From JBMOLK01 sp049325575 (lineage in GTDB: Bacteria > Bacillota > Clostridia > Acetivibrionales > Acetivibrionaceae): a stretch of DNA of 13,308 bases. The DNA lies in contig JBMOLK010000136.1 of NCBI GenBank assembly GCA_049325575.1, forward strand, positions 1 to 13,308, written 5' to 3'. Below the pieces are notes generated by a model. The model did not search any database and was not told where the DNA came from. It was given only the letters and a program-made list of their open reading frames with translations. The translations under genes and the position numbers were made by a program. Below, one piece after another: positions 7,071 to 13,308 of the stretch. Position 1 is the stretch's first letter. Every line of letters starts with the position of its first letter.

Positions 7071-8463
7071 AAATCTAAAGCTTTTAAGAGATAAGTATCC
7101 AAAATTATTTGATGAAATAGAAAGTAGTGTAGTAAATAGTGAAGAATATGAAATTATAGAGATAAGTAATAATTTAAAAACATTAAAAGTTACGGTTAAA
7201 GAGTACCAAGAGTCAAAAAGCTTCTATATGCACAGTAAGTTTGATCCTGTAAAGGAAGCAGCAAGATTTGCTAAAGAGCAGTTTAATCCGGATTCCTCAA
7301 AGTGTATTGTATATGGATTCGGTTTAGGATATCATATTCTAGAGATAGCCAAGTTGTTAAAGTCAGAAAACCGTTTATATATTGTAGAGAATAATCTGAG
7401 CGTTTTTCAAAGGGCTGTTGAAGAAACAGACCTTGAAAATATTATATTAGATCCTGGAATAGAATTGATTGTTTCTAAGGACATAGGGTATTTATCCAGG
7501 AAAATCAAAGAAATTTTAAATGAAGGTGTAGATTTTATTATACACCCTGCTTCTTTAAAGGCAATTCCGCAAGAAAATGAATATTTCAAATTTGTGATGG
7601 AAAACTGGAATCTAAAAAAGAGTTTGACTAAGGACTACAGTGATTGGATACAGGATAATATAAAGGGAAACCTTATTTTAAAGAGTCCTAACGCAGGAGT
7701 TTTTTTCAATAAGTTTAAAAATATTCCTATTGTCATTGTTTCGACAGGCCCGTCCCTTGATAAGAATATAGACTTTCTTAGTGAAGTGAAGAATAAGGCA
7801 CTGGTAATATCCGTGGGATCGGCTTTAAGGCCTCTAATGAAAAGAAATATTGTTCCGGATTTTTTTGTTATAATCGACCCACAGGTAGAAACCTATAACC
7901 AGATTAAGGGATATGAGGATATAGGAATACCTCTAATCTATCTGGCTGCTGCTTCGCCATTTACAGTTTCAAAATATAATGGCCCAAAATTTATAGCTTG
8001 TAATGACCCCTCTCTATTAAAACAAGGAGAGGGTATGGAGCATTTGATTGATCCGGGAGGGTCTGTTTCAACAACTGCCCTTGACATTGCTATAAAGATG
8101 GGGGGAAACCCTGTTATTCTAATAGGGCAAGATCTGGCATTTATCAACGGGAAAAATCATGCCGAACATGGTACACATATAAATATAAATTCACCGGATC
8201 TTAAAAATATGCGTAAGGTAATGGGACAGAATGGGGAAGTGCTTAACACTTCTTTAGGACTTTTAAGCTATAAATACTGGATAGAAAACAGGATAGAGAA
8301 GGAAAACAGGTTGTTTATAAATGCCACTGAAGGTGGCGCTTATATAAATGGAATGAAGCATATCAAGTTAAAGGACGTAATTTCCGATTATCTTAATGAG
8401 AGTTTTAATTTTAAGGAGAAAATTAAAGCTATATTAGCGGAAAGCGGGAATGGGTATGTTTAA
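7054..8463 (+). CDS. maf: Maf-family flagellin glycosyltransferase 2 (DUF115), short form
   Basis: A second motility-associated factor, 469 aa, with the same domain order as the first but without its roughly 150-residue C-terminal extension. Motifs: F-Y-M-H-S-K-F-D-P-V-K-E-A near 58-70, G-F-G-L-G (88-92), I-V-S-T-G-P-S-L-D (228-236), D-P-Q (275-277), S-V-S-T-T-A-L-D-I-A, I-G-Q-D-L-A-F (357-363) and N-A-T-E-G-G. I chose the ATG at 7054, with GGGAG at 7040-7044, over an in-frame TTG at 7027. The start overlaps the preceding gene by 17 bases and the end overlaps the dehydratase by 14, so translation is coupled on both sides. Expected role: transfer of the nonulosonic acid made downstream to flagellin. 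The two Maf proteins may differ in donor or acceptor sites. Confidence 0.88.
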   Translation: MTLKNKNLKLLRDKYPKLFDEIESSVVNSEEYEIIEISNNLKTLKVTVKEYQESKSFYMHSKFDPVKEAARFAKEQFNPDSSKCIVYGFGLGYHILEIAKLLKSENRLYIVENNLSVFQRAVEETDLENIILDPGIELIVSKDIGYLSRKIKEILNEGVDFIIHPASLKAIPQENEYFKFVMENWNLKKSLTKDYSDWIQDNIKGNLILKSPNAGVFFNKFKNIPIVIVSTGPSLDKNIDFLSEVKNKALVISVGSALRPLMKRNIVPDFFVIIDPQVETYNQIKGYEDIGIPLIYLAAASPFTVSKYNGPKFIACNDPSLLKQGEGMEHLIDPGGSVSTTALDIAIKMGGNPVILIGQDLAFINGKNHAEHGTHININSPDLKNMRKVMGQNGEVLNTSLGLLSYKYWIENRIEKENRLFINATEGGAYINGMKHIKLKDVISDYLNESFNFKEKIKAILAESGNGYV

Positions 8464-9454
8464 GAATAAAAAGGTTTTGGTTATTGGTGGAACAGGATCC
8501 ATAGGAGAGGCACTGGTTGAAAAAATACTTCAAGAGAATCCATCGGTAGTTAGAATCTACAGTAGAGATGAGTTTAAGCAGTTTATGCTTAAGGAAAAGT
8601 TTGGGGATCAGTCAAATATAAGGTATTTGATTGGTGATGTCAGGGATAAGGAAAGGCTTGACAGAGCGATGAACGGAGTAGACATCGTTTTTAACCTGGC
8701 TGCTTTAAAGCATGTACCGGCTTGTGAATATAACCCTTTTGAAGCAGTGAAAACCAATGTTATGGGAACACAGAATGTAATAGTATGTGCTATGGCCAAC
8801 AAAGTTAAAAAGGTAATATATACAAGCAGTGACAAAGCAGTCTCTCCGACCAACACCATGGGAGCTACAAAACTCCTGGCAGAGAGGCTTATGTCTTCAT
8901 CATATTATGCAAGAGGTGATGCAGGAACTGTTTTTGCTTCTGTCAGGTTTGGAAATGTTATGGGTTCGAGGGGATCTGTTATTCCGCTTTTTAAGCAGCA
9001 AACTGTAGAGAATGGCTATATTACTGTAACAGAACCTGAAATGACCAGATTTATGATGTCATTGTCACAGGCAGTCGAATTGACTATGAAAGCCTGCAAA
9101 ATTGCAAAAGGCGGAGAAGTATTTGTTTTAAAAATGCCTGTAATCAGGCTGATAGATTTAGCCGAAGTAATAATTGATGACGTGTGCCGGAAAAATAATC
9201 TTAATCCGGAGTCTATAAATATTAAGAAGATAGGTTTAAGGCCCGGAGAGAAGATGTATGAAGAACTGATGTCTGAAGATGAGGCATATAAGGCACTGGA
9301 GCTTAAAGATATGTATATTGTCCGTTCACCATATGAAGAACATTCTTATGAAGGGGCTAAGAATGTAGAGATAAGTAATTATAGTTCAGAGGGGGAGAAA
9401 GTTCTTACTAAGGAAGAGGTAAGAAAGCTTCTTCTAGATGAAAGTCTGATTTAA
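8450..9454 (+). CDS. pseB: UDP-GlcNAc 4,6-dehydratase, PseB/CapD group
   Basis: Short-chain dehydrogenase/reductase, 334 aa, soluble, expected to catalyse the first step of a nonulosonic acid or related deoxy-sugar pathway: NADP-dependent 4,6-dehydration of UDP-GlcNAc. Seen: nucleotide-binding G-G-T-G-S-I-G (13-19), N-L-A-A-L-K-H-V-P near 82-90, active-site S-D-K (127-129) with M137 and K141, G-S-R-G-S-V-I-P, and the C-terminal R-P-G-E-K (264-268) typical of this family. Campylobacter and Helicobacter PseB have Tyr where this enzyme has Met137. Met at this place is known from WbpM/PglF-type dehydratases, so C5 inversion versus retention is open. No aminotransferase gene follows, although pseC is the usual partner. 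An ATG at 8456 is an alternative start. The ribosome binding site is weak, so expression probably depends on coupling to the overlapping maf. Confidence 0.85.
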   Translation: MGMFKNKKVLVIGGTGSIGEALVEKILQENPSVVRIYSRDEFKQFMLKEKFGDQSNIRYLIGDVRDKERLDRAMNGVDIVFNLAALKHVPACEYNPFEAVKTNVMGTQNVIVCAMANKVKKVIYTSSDKAVSPTNTMGATKLLAERLMSSSYYARGDAGTVFASVRFGNVMGSRGSVIPLFKQQTVENGYITVTEPEMTRFMMSLSQAVELTMKACKIAKGGEVFVLKMPVIRLIDLAEVIIDDVCRKNNLNPESINIKKIGLRPGEKMYEELMSEDEAYKALELKDMYIVRSPYEEHSYEGAKNVEISNYSSEGEKVLTKEEVRKLLLDESLI

Positions 9455-9502
9455 TAATATTTAGGTTTATAGTCTTATCCGAAGTATTCTGTACAACTAA
9501 TT

Positions 9503-9522
9503 TTTGTATCACTTTATACAAA
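9503..9522. repeat. Inverted repeat in the largest gap of the operon
   Basis: TTTGTAT (9503-9509) and ATACAAA (9516-9522) form a perfect 7-bp AT-rich inverted repeat around CACTTT. It lies in the 90-bp gap between the dehydratase and the radical SAM gene. There is no T-tract on either strand, so it is not a terminator. An operator or an incidental palindrome are both possible. Confidence 0.35.
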
Positions 9523-9544
9523 TAATTATAAAGGGCTGATAAAG

Positions 9545-10942
9545 ATGAAAGTATTGCTGATAAACATCTCTCTAAGACCTACGTCACCTACACTGTTACC
9601 TCCCTTGGGACTTGCGTACATTGCAACAGCTATCCATAATGCGGGCTACGGACTTGAAATACTGGATATTGACGCTCACCGCTACACGGACAATGAAGTA
9701 GAGAGCATGATAAGGGAAAAAGACTATGATGTAGCGGCAATGGGATGTATTGTAACAGGATATAAGGAAGTAAAAAAACTTTGCAGCATGATTAAAAGAT
9801 ACAAAAATGTGCCTGTTATCGTTGGAAATTCAGTTGCATCATCTATACCGGAACTACTCCTTGAAAGGACTGAAGCAGATATTGCAGTAATAGGAGAAGG
9901 AGACATAACTGATATTGAAGTTTTAAAAGCTCTAGAGAAAAAAGAGGATTTGGCAAACGTTAAAGGAATATATTATAAAAAAGACGGCAAGATTTATAAA
10001 ACGCCTGTAAGAGAGGCTATCAAGGATATAGACAGTATACCGTTTATAAACTGGGATCTCTTTGATATTGATATATATATTGAAAAGAGCAGGATATACA
10101 TGAATGAGCCTTATCCTGTTCCCTATGAGGAGTTAAGATCGCTTCCGGTAAATACTGCCAGAGGTTGTGCTTTTAACTGCACATTCTGTTATCATGTTTT
10201 CAAAAAAGACAAGTATAGAGTACGCTCTCCCAGATCTGTGTGTGAGGAGATGAAACTTCTTAAAGAAAAATATGGAATAAACTATGTAAATTTATTTGAT
10301 GAACTTACCTTCTATTCGAGAAAACAGTGTGAAGAATTTGCCGATACCCTTCTAAAATATGACCTTGGCGTGTTTTGGAAAGCTTGCTGCCGGGGGAACC
10401 TGTTTAAGGAGGAAGATATTGATCTAGCCAGAAAGCTAAAGAAAGCCGGCTGTGTAGGATTAGGATATTCCCTTGAATCAGCAAATGGAGAAATTTTAAA
10501 AGCCATGAACAAGAAGCTTGATAGAAATGAGTTTGTTGAACAGACAAGGGTACTAAGAAAGGCTGGGCTTGCGGTATGGACAAGTCTTGTAGTGGGATAT
10601 CCCCAGGAAAATGAAGAGACTTTAAAGGAAACCTTTGACTGCTGCTATGATGCAGATATTTACCCAAGTGTAGGATATCTGGTGCCTTTGCCCGGAACAC
10701 CAATGTATGAGTATGCCAGAAAAACCGGTGCTATAAAGGATGAAGAGGAATACCTTTTAAATTCAGGTGACAGACAGGATTTCAGGATTAACCTTACAAA
10801 GCTTGATCATAGAAGCATTGAAGAGATAGTAAAAAGAAATCTTAAGAGAATATCTGATAAATTGGAGCTGGGACTTGATGAGGAAAAACTTTTAAAAACA
10901 GGAAACTATAAGCATAAAAGTTTGGGTCTAGCCAGAAGATAA
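9545..10942 (+). CDS. Cobalamin-binding-type radical SAM enzyme
   Basis: 465 aa. The N-terminal third has the layout of B12-binding radical SAM proteins: a first strand V-L-L-I-N, P-P-L-G-L-A-Y-I-A-T-A-I at 19-30, and I-G-E-G-D (116-120). The catalytic part has C-A-F-N-C-T-F-C (C208, C212, C215), the CxxxCxxC motif that ligates the [4Fe-4S] cluster and cleaves S-adenosylmethionine, then F-D-E and G-Y-S-L-E-S-A strands of the TIM barrel and a short helical C-terminus. No DxHxxG motif is visible, as is common in this class. Relatives methylate unactivated carbon or phosphorus or rearrange carbon skeletons, so modification of the nonulosonic acid or flagellin glycan is plausible from context but unproven. 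It is preceded by AAGGG nine bases upstream. The 90-bp gap before it is the largest in the operon. Confidence 0.85.
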   Translation: MKVLLINISLRPTSPTLLPPLGLAYIATAIHNAGYGLEILDIDAHRYTDNEVESMIREKDYDVAAMGCIVTGYKEVKKLCSMIKRYKNVPVIVGNSVASSIPELLLERTEADIAVIGEGDITDIEVLKALEKKEDLANVKGIYYKKDGKIYKTPVREAIKDIDSIPFINWDLFDIDIYIEKSRIYMNEPYPVPYEELRSLPVNTARGCAFNCTFCYHVFKKDKYRVRSPRSVCEEMKLLKEKYGINYVNLFDELTFYSRKQCEEFADTLLKYDLGVFWKACCRGNLFKEEDIDLARKLKKAGCVGLGYSLESANGEILKAMNKKLDRNEFVEQTRVLRKAGLAVWTSLVVGYPQENEETLKETFDCCYDADIYPSVGYLVPLPGTPMYEYARKTGAIKDEEEYLLNSGDRQDFRINLTKLDHRSIEEIVKRNLKRISDKLELGLDEEKLLKTGNYKHKSLGLARR

Positions 10943-10955
10943 GGGAGGATGTAAC

Positions 10956-11597
10956 ATGAGAGTCAATCTACAGGAAAGCACATGGTCTAGTGAATTTGGA
11001 AAAGACTATACTGATAGATGTACATTGGGAACTGAAGAGCTAAACAGCCTCTACAAAAACGAATACGGCATCAGTAGACTGGAGATGAACAACAGATTTT
11101 TATCAGGGCTGGGGTTGGAAAACAAAAGAGTACTGGAAGTAGGCTGTAATGTAGGTAACCAGCTTGTACAGCTTCAACAGATGGGATTTGAAAACCTATA
11201 CGGAATAGAGCTTCAGGCATATGCTGTTGAAAAGGCCAAGGGCTTAACAAAGGGAATAAATATCATTCAGGGTATGGGAGACGATATACCCTTTAAGGAT
11301 GGATTTTTTGACATGATATTTACCAGTGGCGTATTAATTCATATTTCGCCAGAGAAGATTGATAAGGTCATTGAGGAGATATACCGCTGCACAAGAGAAT
11401 ATATTTGGGGATTCGAGTATTATGCTGATGAGTATATCGAAGTGTCGTATAGAGGAAACAAGGATCTTCTTTGGAAAACAAACTACTGCAAGTTGTATTT
11501 GGATAAATTTTCTGACCTTGAACTGGTAAAGGAAGAGAAGTACAAATATATAAATAACAATAATATAGACAGCATGTTTTTGCTAAGAAAAAGATAG
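10956..11597 (+). CDS. Pseudaminic-acid-biosynthesis-associated methyltransferase
   Basis: SAM-dependent class I methyltransferase, 213 aa. Motif I is V-L-E-V-G-C-N-V-G-N (59-68), followed by the acidic loop G-I-E and a motif near G-M-G-D-D-I-P-F. G-V-L-I-H-I (125-130) and Y-R-G-N-K (165-169) are, from memory, hallmarks of the family named pseudaminic acid biosynthesis-associated methylase (TIGR03587), as is the W-S-S-E-F-G-K-D-Y N-terminus. Its substrate is not established; O- or N-methylation of a nonulosonic acid or an N-acyl group on it is the natural guess. GGGAGG at 10943-10948 is seven bases from the ATG, and only 13 bases separate it from the radical SAM gene, so the two are probably made together. 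C64 replaces the more usual Gly/Ala in motif I. Confidence 0.85.
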   Translation: MRVNLQESTWSSEFGKDYTDRCTLGTEELNSLYKNEYGISRLEMNNRFLSGLGLENKRVLEVGCNVGNQLVQLQQMGFENLYGIELQAYAVEKAKGLTKGINIIQGMGDDIPFKDGFFDMIFTSGVLIHISPEKIDKVIEEIYRCTREYIWGFEYYADEYIEVSYRGNKDLLWKTNYCKLYLDKFSDLELVKEEKYKYINNNNIDSMFLLRKR

Positions 11598-11642
11598 TAG
11601 TAAAAAGTAATAGAATCCATATACGGAGTGGGGGGAAGTAAA

Positions 11643-12386
11643 TTGAGAGCAGGAGTAATAATACAGACTAGAATGGGATCAACCCGCCTTCCTGGAAAAG
11701 TTATGCTTGATATATGCGGGAAACCTGTAATCCAACATGTTATTGAAAGAATAAGACAGTCAAAAGAGTTGGATGAGATTATTATTGCCACCACCACTCT
11801 AAGACAGGATGATATAATTGCAGATGAGGCACAAAGGAATGGTGTCAGGTGCTTTCGCGGAAGTGAAGATGATGTATTGTCAAGATACTATTTTGCGGCA
11901 AAGGAAAACGATCTGGATGTAGTAGTCAGGGTCACATCTGACTGTCCCTTGATTGATCCCTTAGTAACAGGGGACATAGTAAAGTTTTATAAAGATAATA
12001 ATTATGACATAGTTACAAATGCATGTCCGGATCTAACAAAAAGGACGTATCCAAGGGGCCTTGATACTGAGGTTTTCTCCTTCAGAATTCTTGAAGATGC
12101 CTTTAATAATGCCCGGCAAAAGTACCAGAGGGAACATGTTACTCCTTATATATATGAGAACAGCAAGAATATTCACTATTACAAAAACAATACGGATTAT
12201 TCAGAATACAGGTGGACTCTGGATACAAAGGAAGACTTTGAACTGATTAGCACTATTTATAGATGCTTGTATAAAGGCAGTCATGACTTTTACTACCAGG
12301 ATATTTTAAACCTTATCAAGGCATATCCTGAAATAGCAAGTATCAATGAAGCTGTGGAACAAAAGAAAATAACTGATGCTGGATGA
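11643..12386 (+). CDS. spsF: SpsF-family cytidylyltransferase (likely CMP-nonulosonate synthetase)
   Basis: Nucleotidyltransferase of the CMP-KDO/CMP-NeuAc synthetase superfamily, COG1861/SpsF type. Expected role: CTP plus nonulosonic acid to CMP-sugar, the donor used by Maf, thus standing in for PseF. Seen: I-I-Q-T-R-M-G-S-T-R-L-P-G-K (6-19), the CTP-binding loop of the family; T-S-D-C-P-L-I-D-P (98-106), the metal-binding Asp region; and Y-R-W-T-L-D near the C-terminus. I chose TTG at 11643 (247 aa). Family members begin just two or three residues before the conserved strand, and GGGGGA (11631-11636) is well placed. The GTG at 11628 would add five residues but overlaps its own CGGAG. The name comes from Bacillus spore-coat polysaccharide genes; the flagellar setting argues for a flagellin glycan here. 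Confidence 0.85.
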   Translation: MRAGVIIQTRMGSTRLPGKVMLDICGKPVIQHVIERIRQSKELDEIIIATTTLRQDDIIADEAQRNGVRCFRGSEDDVLSRYYFAAKENDLDVVVRVTSDCPLIDPLVTGDIVKFYKDNNYDIVTNACPDLTKRTYPRGLDTEVFSFRILEDAFNNARQKYQREHVTPYIYENSKNIHYYKNNTDYSEYRWTLDTKEDFELISTIYRCLYKGSHDFYYQDILNLIKAYPEIASINEAVEQKKITDAG

Positions 12387-12403
12387 AAAGGTAGTGATCT
12401 ACA

Positions 12404-12901
12404 TTGTCAATTGAACTAAGACCCATAAAAGAAGATGACTGTGATTTGCTGTTTGAATGGGTAAACGACGAATCCGTAAGGCGTAATGCCTTCAATACCA
12501 ATATTATTTCCTATGAGGACCACAAAAAGTGGTTTTATGAAAAGCTTTGCTCCGGTTTGTCATTTATCTATATATGCTGTGCAGAGGGAGAACCGGTAGG
12601 ACAGATAAGGATAGATGTTGAAGAAGACACGGGAATAATCAGTTACAGTGTGGCAAAACAGCATAGAGGAAAAGGGTACGGGACTACGATACTTAAAGAA
12701 GTGTTAAATTTAGTTGAAGCAAATGATATAAAAGTGTGCAAGCTGGTGGGCAGGGTAAAACATACGAATACTCCGTCCCAAAAAGCCTTTGAGAAGGCAG
12801 GCTATGAACGCATGGAAAACAAGGACTGCATTGAGTATTATAGGACTATCCAGGGATATTTGAAAAGAGGGGAAGTTAATGAGCGACATAATAGAGGTTA
12901 A
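12404..12901 (+). CDS. pseH: GNAT acetyltransferase, PseH-like
   Basis: GCN5-family N-acetyltransferase, 165 aa. N-terminal I-E-L-R-P-I-K-E-D-D and F-E-W-V-N-D-E-S-V-R are typical of the sugar-nucleotide acetyltransferases of nonulosonic acid loci. Acetyl-CoA motif A is Q-H-R-G-K-G-Y-G (86-93), and H-T-N-T-P-S-Q-K-A-F-E-K-A-G-Y follows as motif B. Expected reaction: acetylation of the 4-amino group of UDP-4-amino-4,6-dideoxy-AltNAc. The start is TTG at 12404; an in-frame TGA at 12395 excludes a longer form. The ribosome binding site (AAAAGG about 11 bases upstream) is poor. The 3' end overlaps the synthase by 23 bases. In other Gram-positives this domain is often fused to PseG; here it stands alone. 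Other acyl donors cannot be excluded. Confidence 0.78.
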   Translation: MSIELRPIKEDDCDLLFEWVNDESVRRNAFNTNIISYEDHKKWFYEKLCSGLSFIYICCAEGEPVGQIRIDVEEDTGIISYSVAKQHRGKGYGTTILKEVLNLVEANDIKVCKLVGRVKHTNTPSQKAFEKAGYERMENKDCIEYYRTIQGYLKRGEVNERHNRG

Positions 12902-13308
12902 TGGAAAAAAGCTGGGGAAGGGACAACCTTGTTATATCATTGCAGAAATGTCTGCAAATCACGCAGGAGATATAAACAGGGCTATTGAAATAATCCATGC
13001 AGCCAAGGATTCTGGTGCAGATTGTATTAAAATACAGACCTATACTCCGGATACCATGACCATTGACTCTGACAAAGAGTATTTTAGAATAAAGAAGGGT
13101 ACCTGGAATGGTGAGAATCTTTACAATCTCTATCAAAAAGCATATACACCCTGGGAATGGCATAAACAGATAAAGGATGAAACAGAGAAACTAGGCCTTG
13201 ATTTTCTCTCCACTCCTTTTGACAAAACTTCTGTAGACTTTTTAGAAGGACTTGGTGTAGGATTTTATAAAATAGCATCCTTTGAATTAAACGATATACC
13301 ACTTATCA
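12879..13308 (+). CDS. pseI: Pseudaminic acid synthase, N-terminal part (3' end outside window)
   Basis: The first 143 codons of a NeuB-superfamily synthase that condenses phosphoenolpyruvate with a six-carbon sugar to give the nine-carbon nonulosonic acid. Seen: I-I-A-E-M-S-A-N-H-A-G (20-30, active-site E23), I-K-I-Q-T-Y-T-P-D (50-58, K51), a T-P-W-E-W-H block, S-T-P-F and Y-K-I-A-S-F-E-L-N-D. The S-A-N-H-A-G and K-I-Q-T-Y-T-P-D versions are those of Campylobacter PseI. Sialic and legionaminic acid synthases usually read I-N-H-N-G and K-F-Q-T, so the product is most likely of the pseudaminic type. ATG at 12879 follows GAGGGGA at 12867-12873 and lies within the acetyltransferase gene (23-base overlap). 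The C-terminal antifreeze-like (SAF) domain lies beyond the window. Confidence 0.92.
   Translation, partial: MSDIIEVNGKKLGKGQPCYIIAEMSANHAGDINRAIEIIHAAKDSGADCIKIQTYTPDTMTIDSDKEYFRIKKGTWNGENLYNLYQKAYTPWEWHKQIKDETEKLGLDFLSTPFDKTSVDFLEGLGVGFYKIASFELNDIPLI

Noticed and set aside
9504..9532. Promoter TTGTAT, 17 bp, TATAAA ahead of the radical SAM gene
   Set aside because: The -35 matches 3 of 6, and the -10 would overlap the ribosome binding site and leave almost no leader.
12061..12246. Extra + strand frame inside the cytidylyltransferase
   Set aside because: It is in another frame within a well-supported gene, has no ribosome binding site and no recognisable protein.

Overview
The window looks like a flagellin and flagellin-glycosylation locus from a low-GC Gram-positive bacterium, most likely a motile member of the Clostridia. 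The evidence is strong AAGGAGG-type ribosome binding sites, AT-rich synonymous positions, short flagellins ending in -LQLLR, a sigma-D (sigma-28)-like promoter, and duplicated Maf proteins beside a pseudaminic-acid-type sugar pathway. The genus cannot be fixed from the sequence alone. All genes lie on the + strand.

Region 1 (1-2000) is the 3' part of a large glycosyltransferase-like gene with a CgeB/family-1-like C-terminus; its reading frame is open at the left edge. Region 2 (2001-4773) is a flagellin module. It has a sigma-D-like promoter, a leader of about 115 nt with two good stem-loops, three tandem flagellin genes of 270-272 codons separated by almost identical 46-47 bp spacers, and a perfect intrinsic terminator. 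The three genes are mosaics of one another, which points to gene conversion, and they differ mainly in a short central segment.

Region 3 (4774-13308) reads as one tightly packed operon. A sigma-A-like promoter overlaps the flagellin terminator. It is followed by maf (622 aa), a small acidic helical protein of unknown function (126 aa), a second maf (469 aa), a UDP-GlcNAc 4,6-dehydratase of the PseB/CapD group, a cobalamin-binding-type radical SAM enzyme, a methyltransferase of the pseudaminic-acid-associated family, an SpsF-type cytidylyltransferase, a GNAT acetyltransferase (PseH-like), and the first 143 codons of a PseI-type nonulosonic acid synthase that runs off the right edge.

Inferred joint role: the dehydratase, acetyltransferase, synthase and cytidylyltransferase would make a CMP-activated pseudaminic-acid-like sugar. 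The two methyl-transfer-type enzymes could decorate it. The Maf proteins would attach it to flagellin Ser/Thr before export. The aminotransferase (PseC) and the UDP-sugar hydrolase (PseG) are not in the window and would have to lie outside it. The least ordinary parts are the radical SAM plus methylase insertion into a pse operon, the small unknown gene wedged between two unlike Maf paralogues, the Met-for-Tyr active site of the dehydratase, and the structured flagellin leader.
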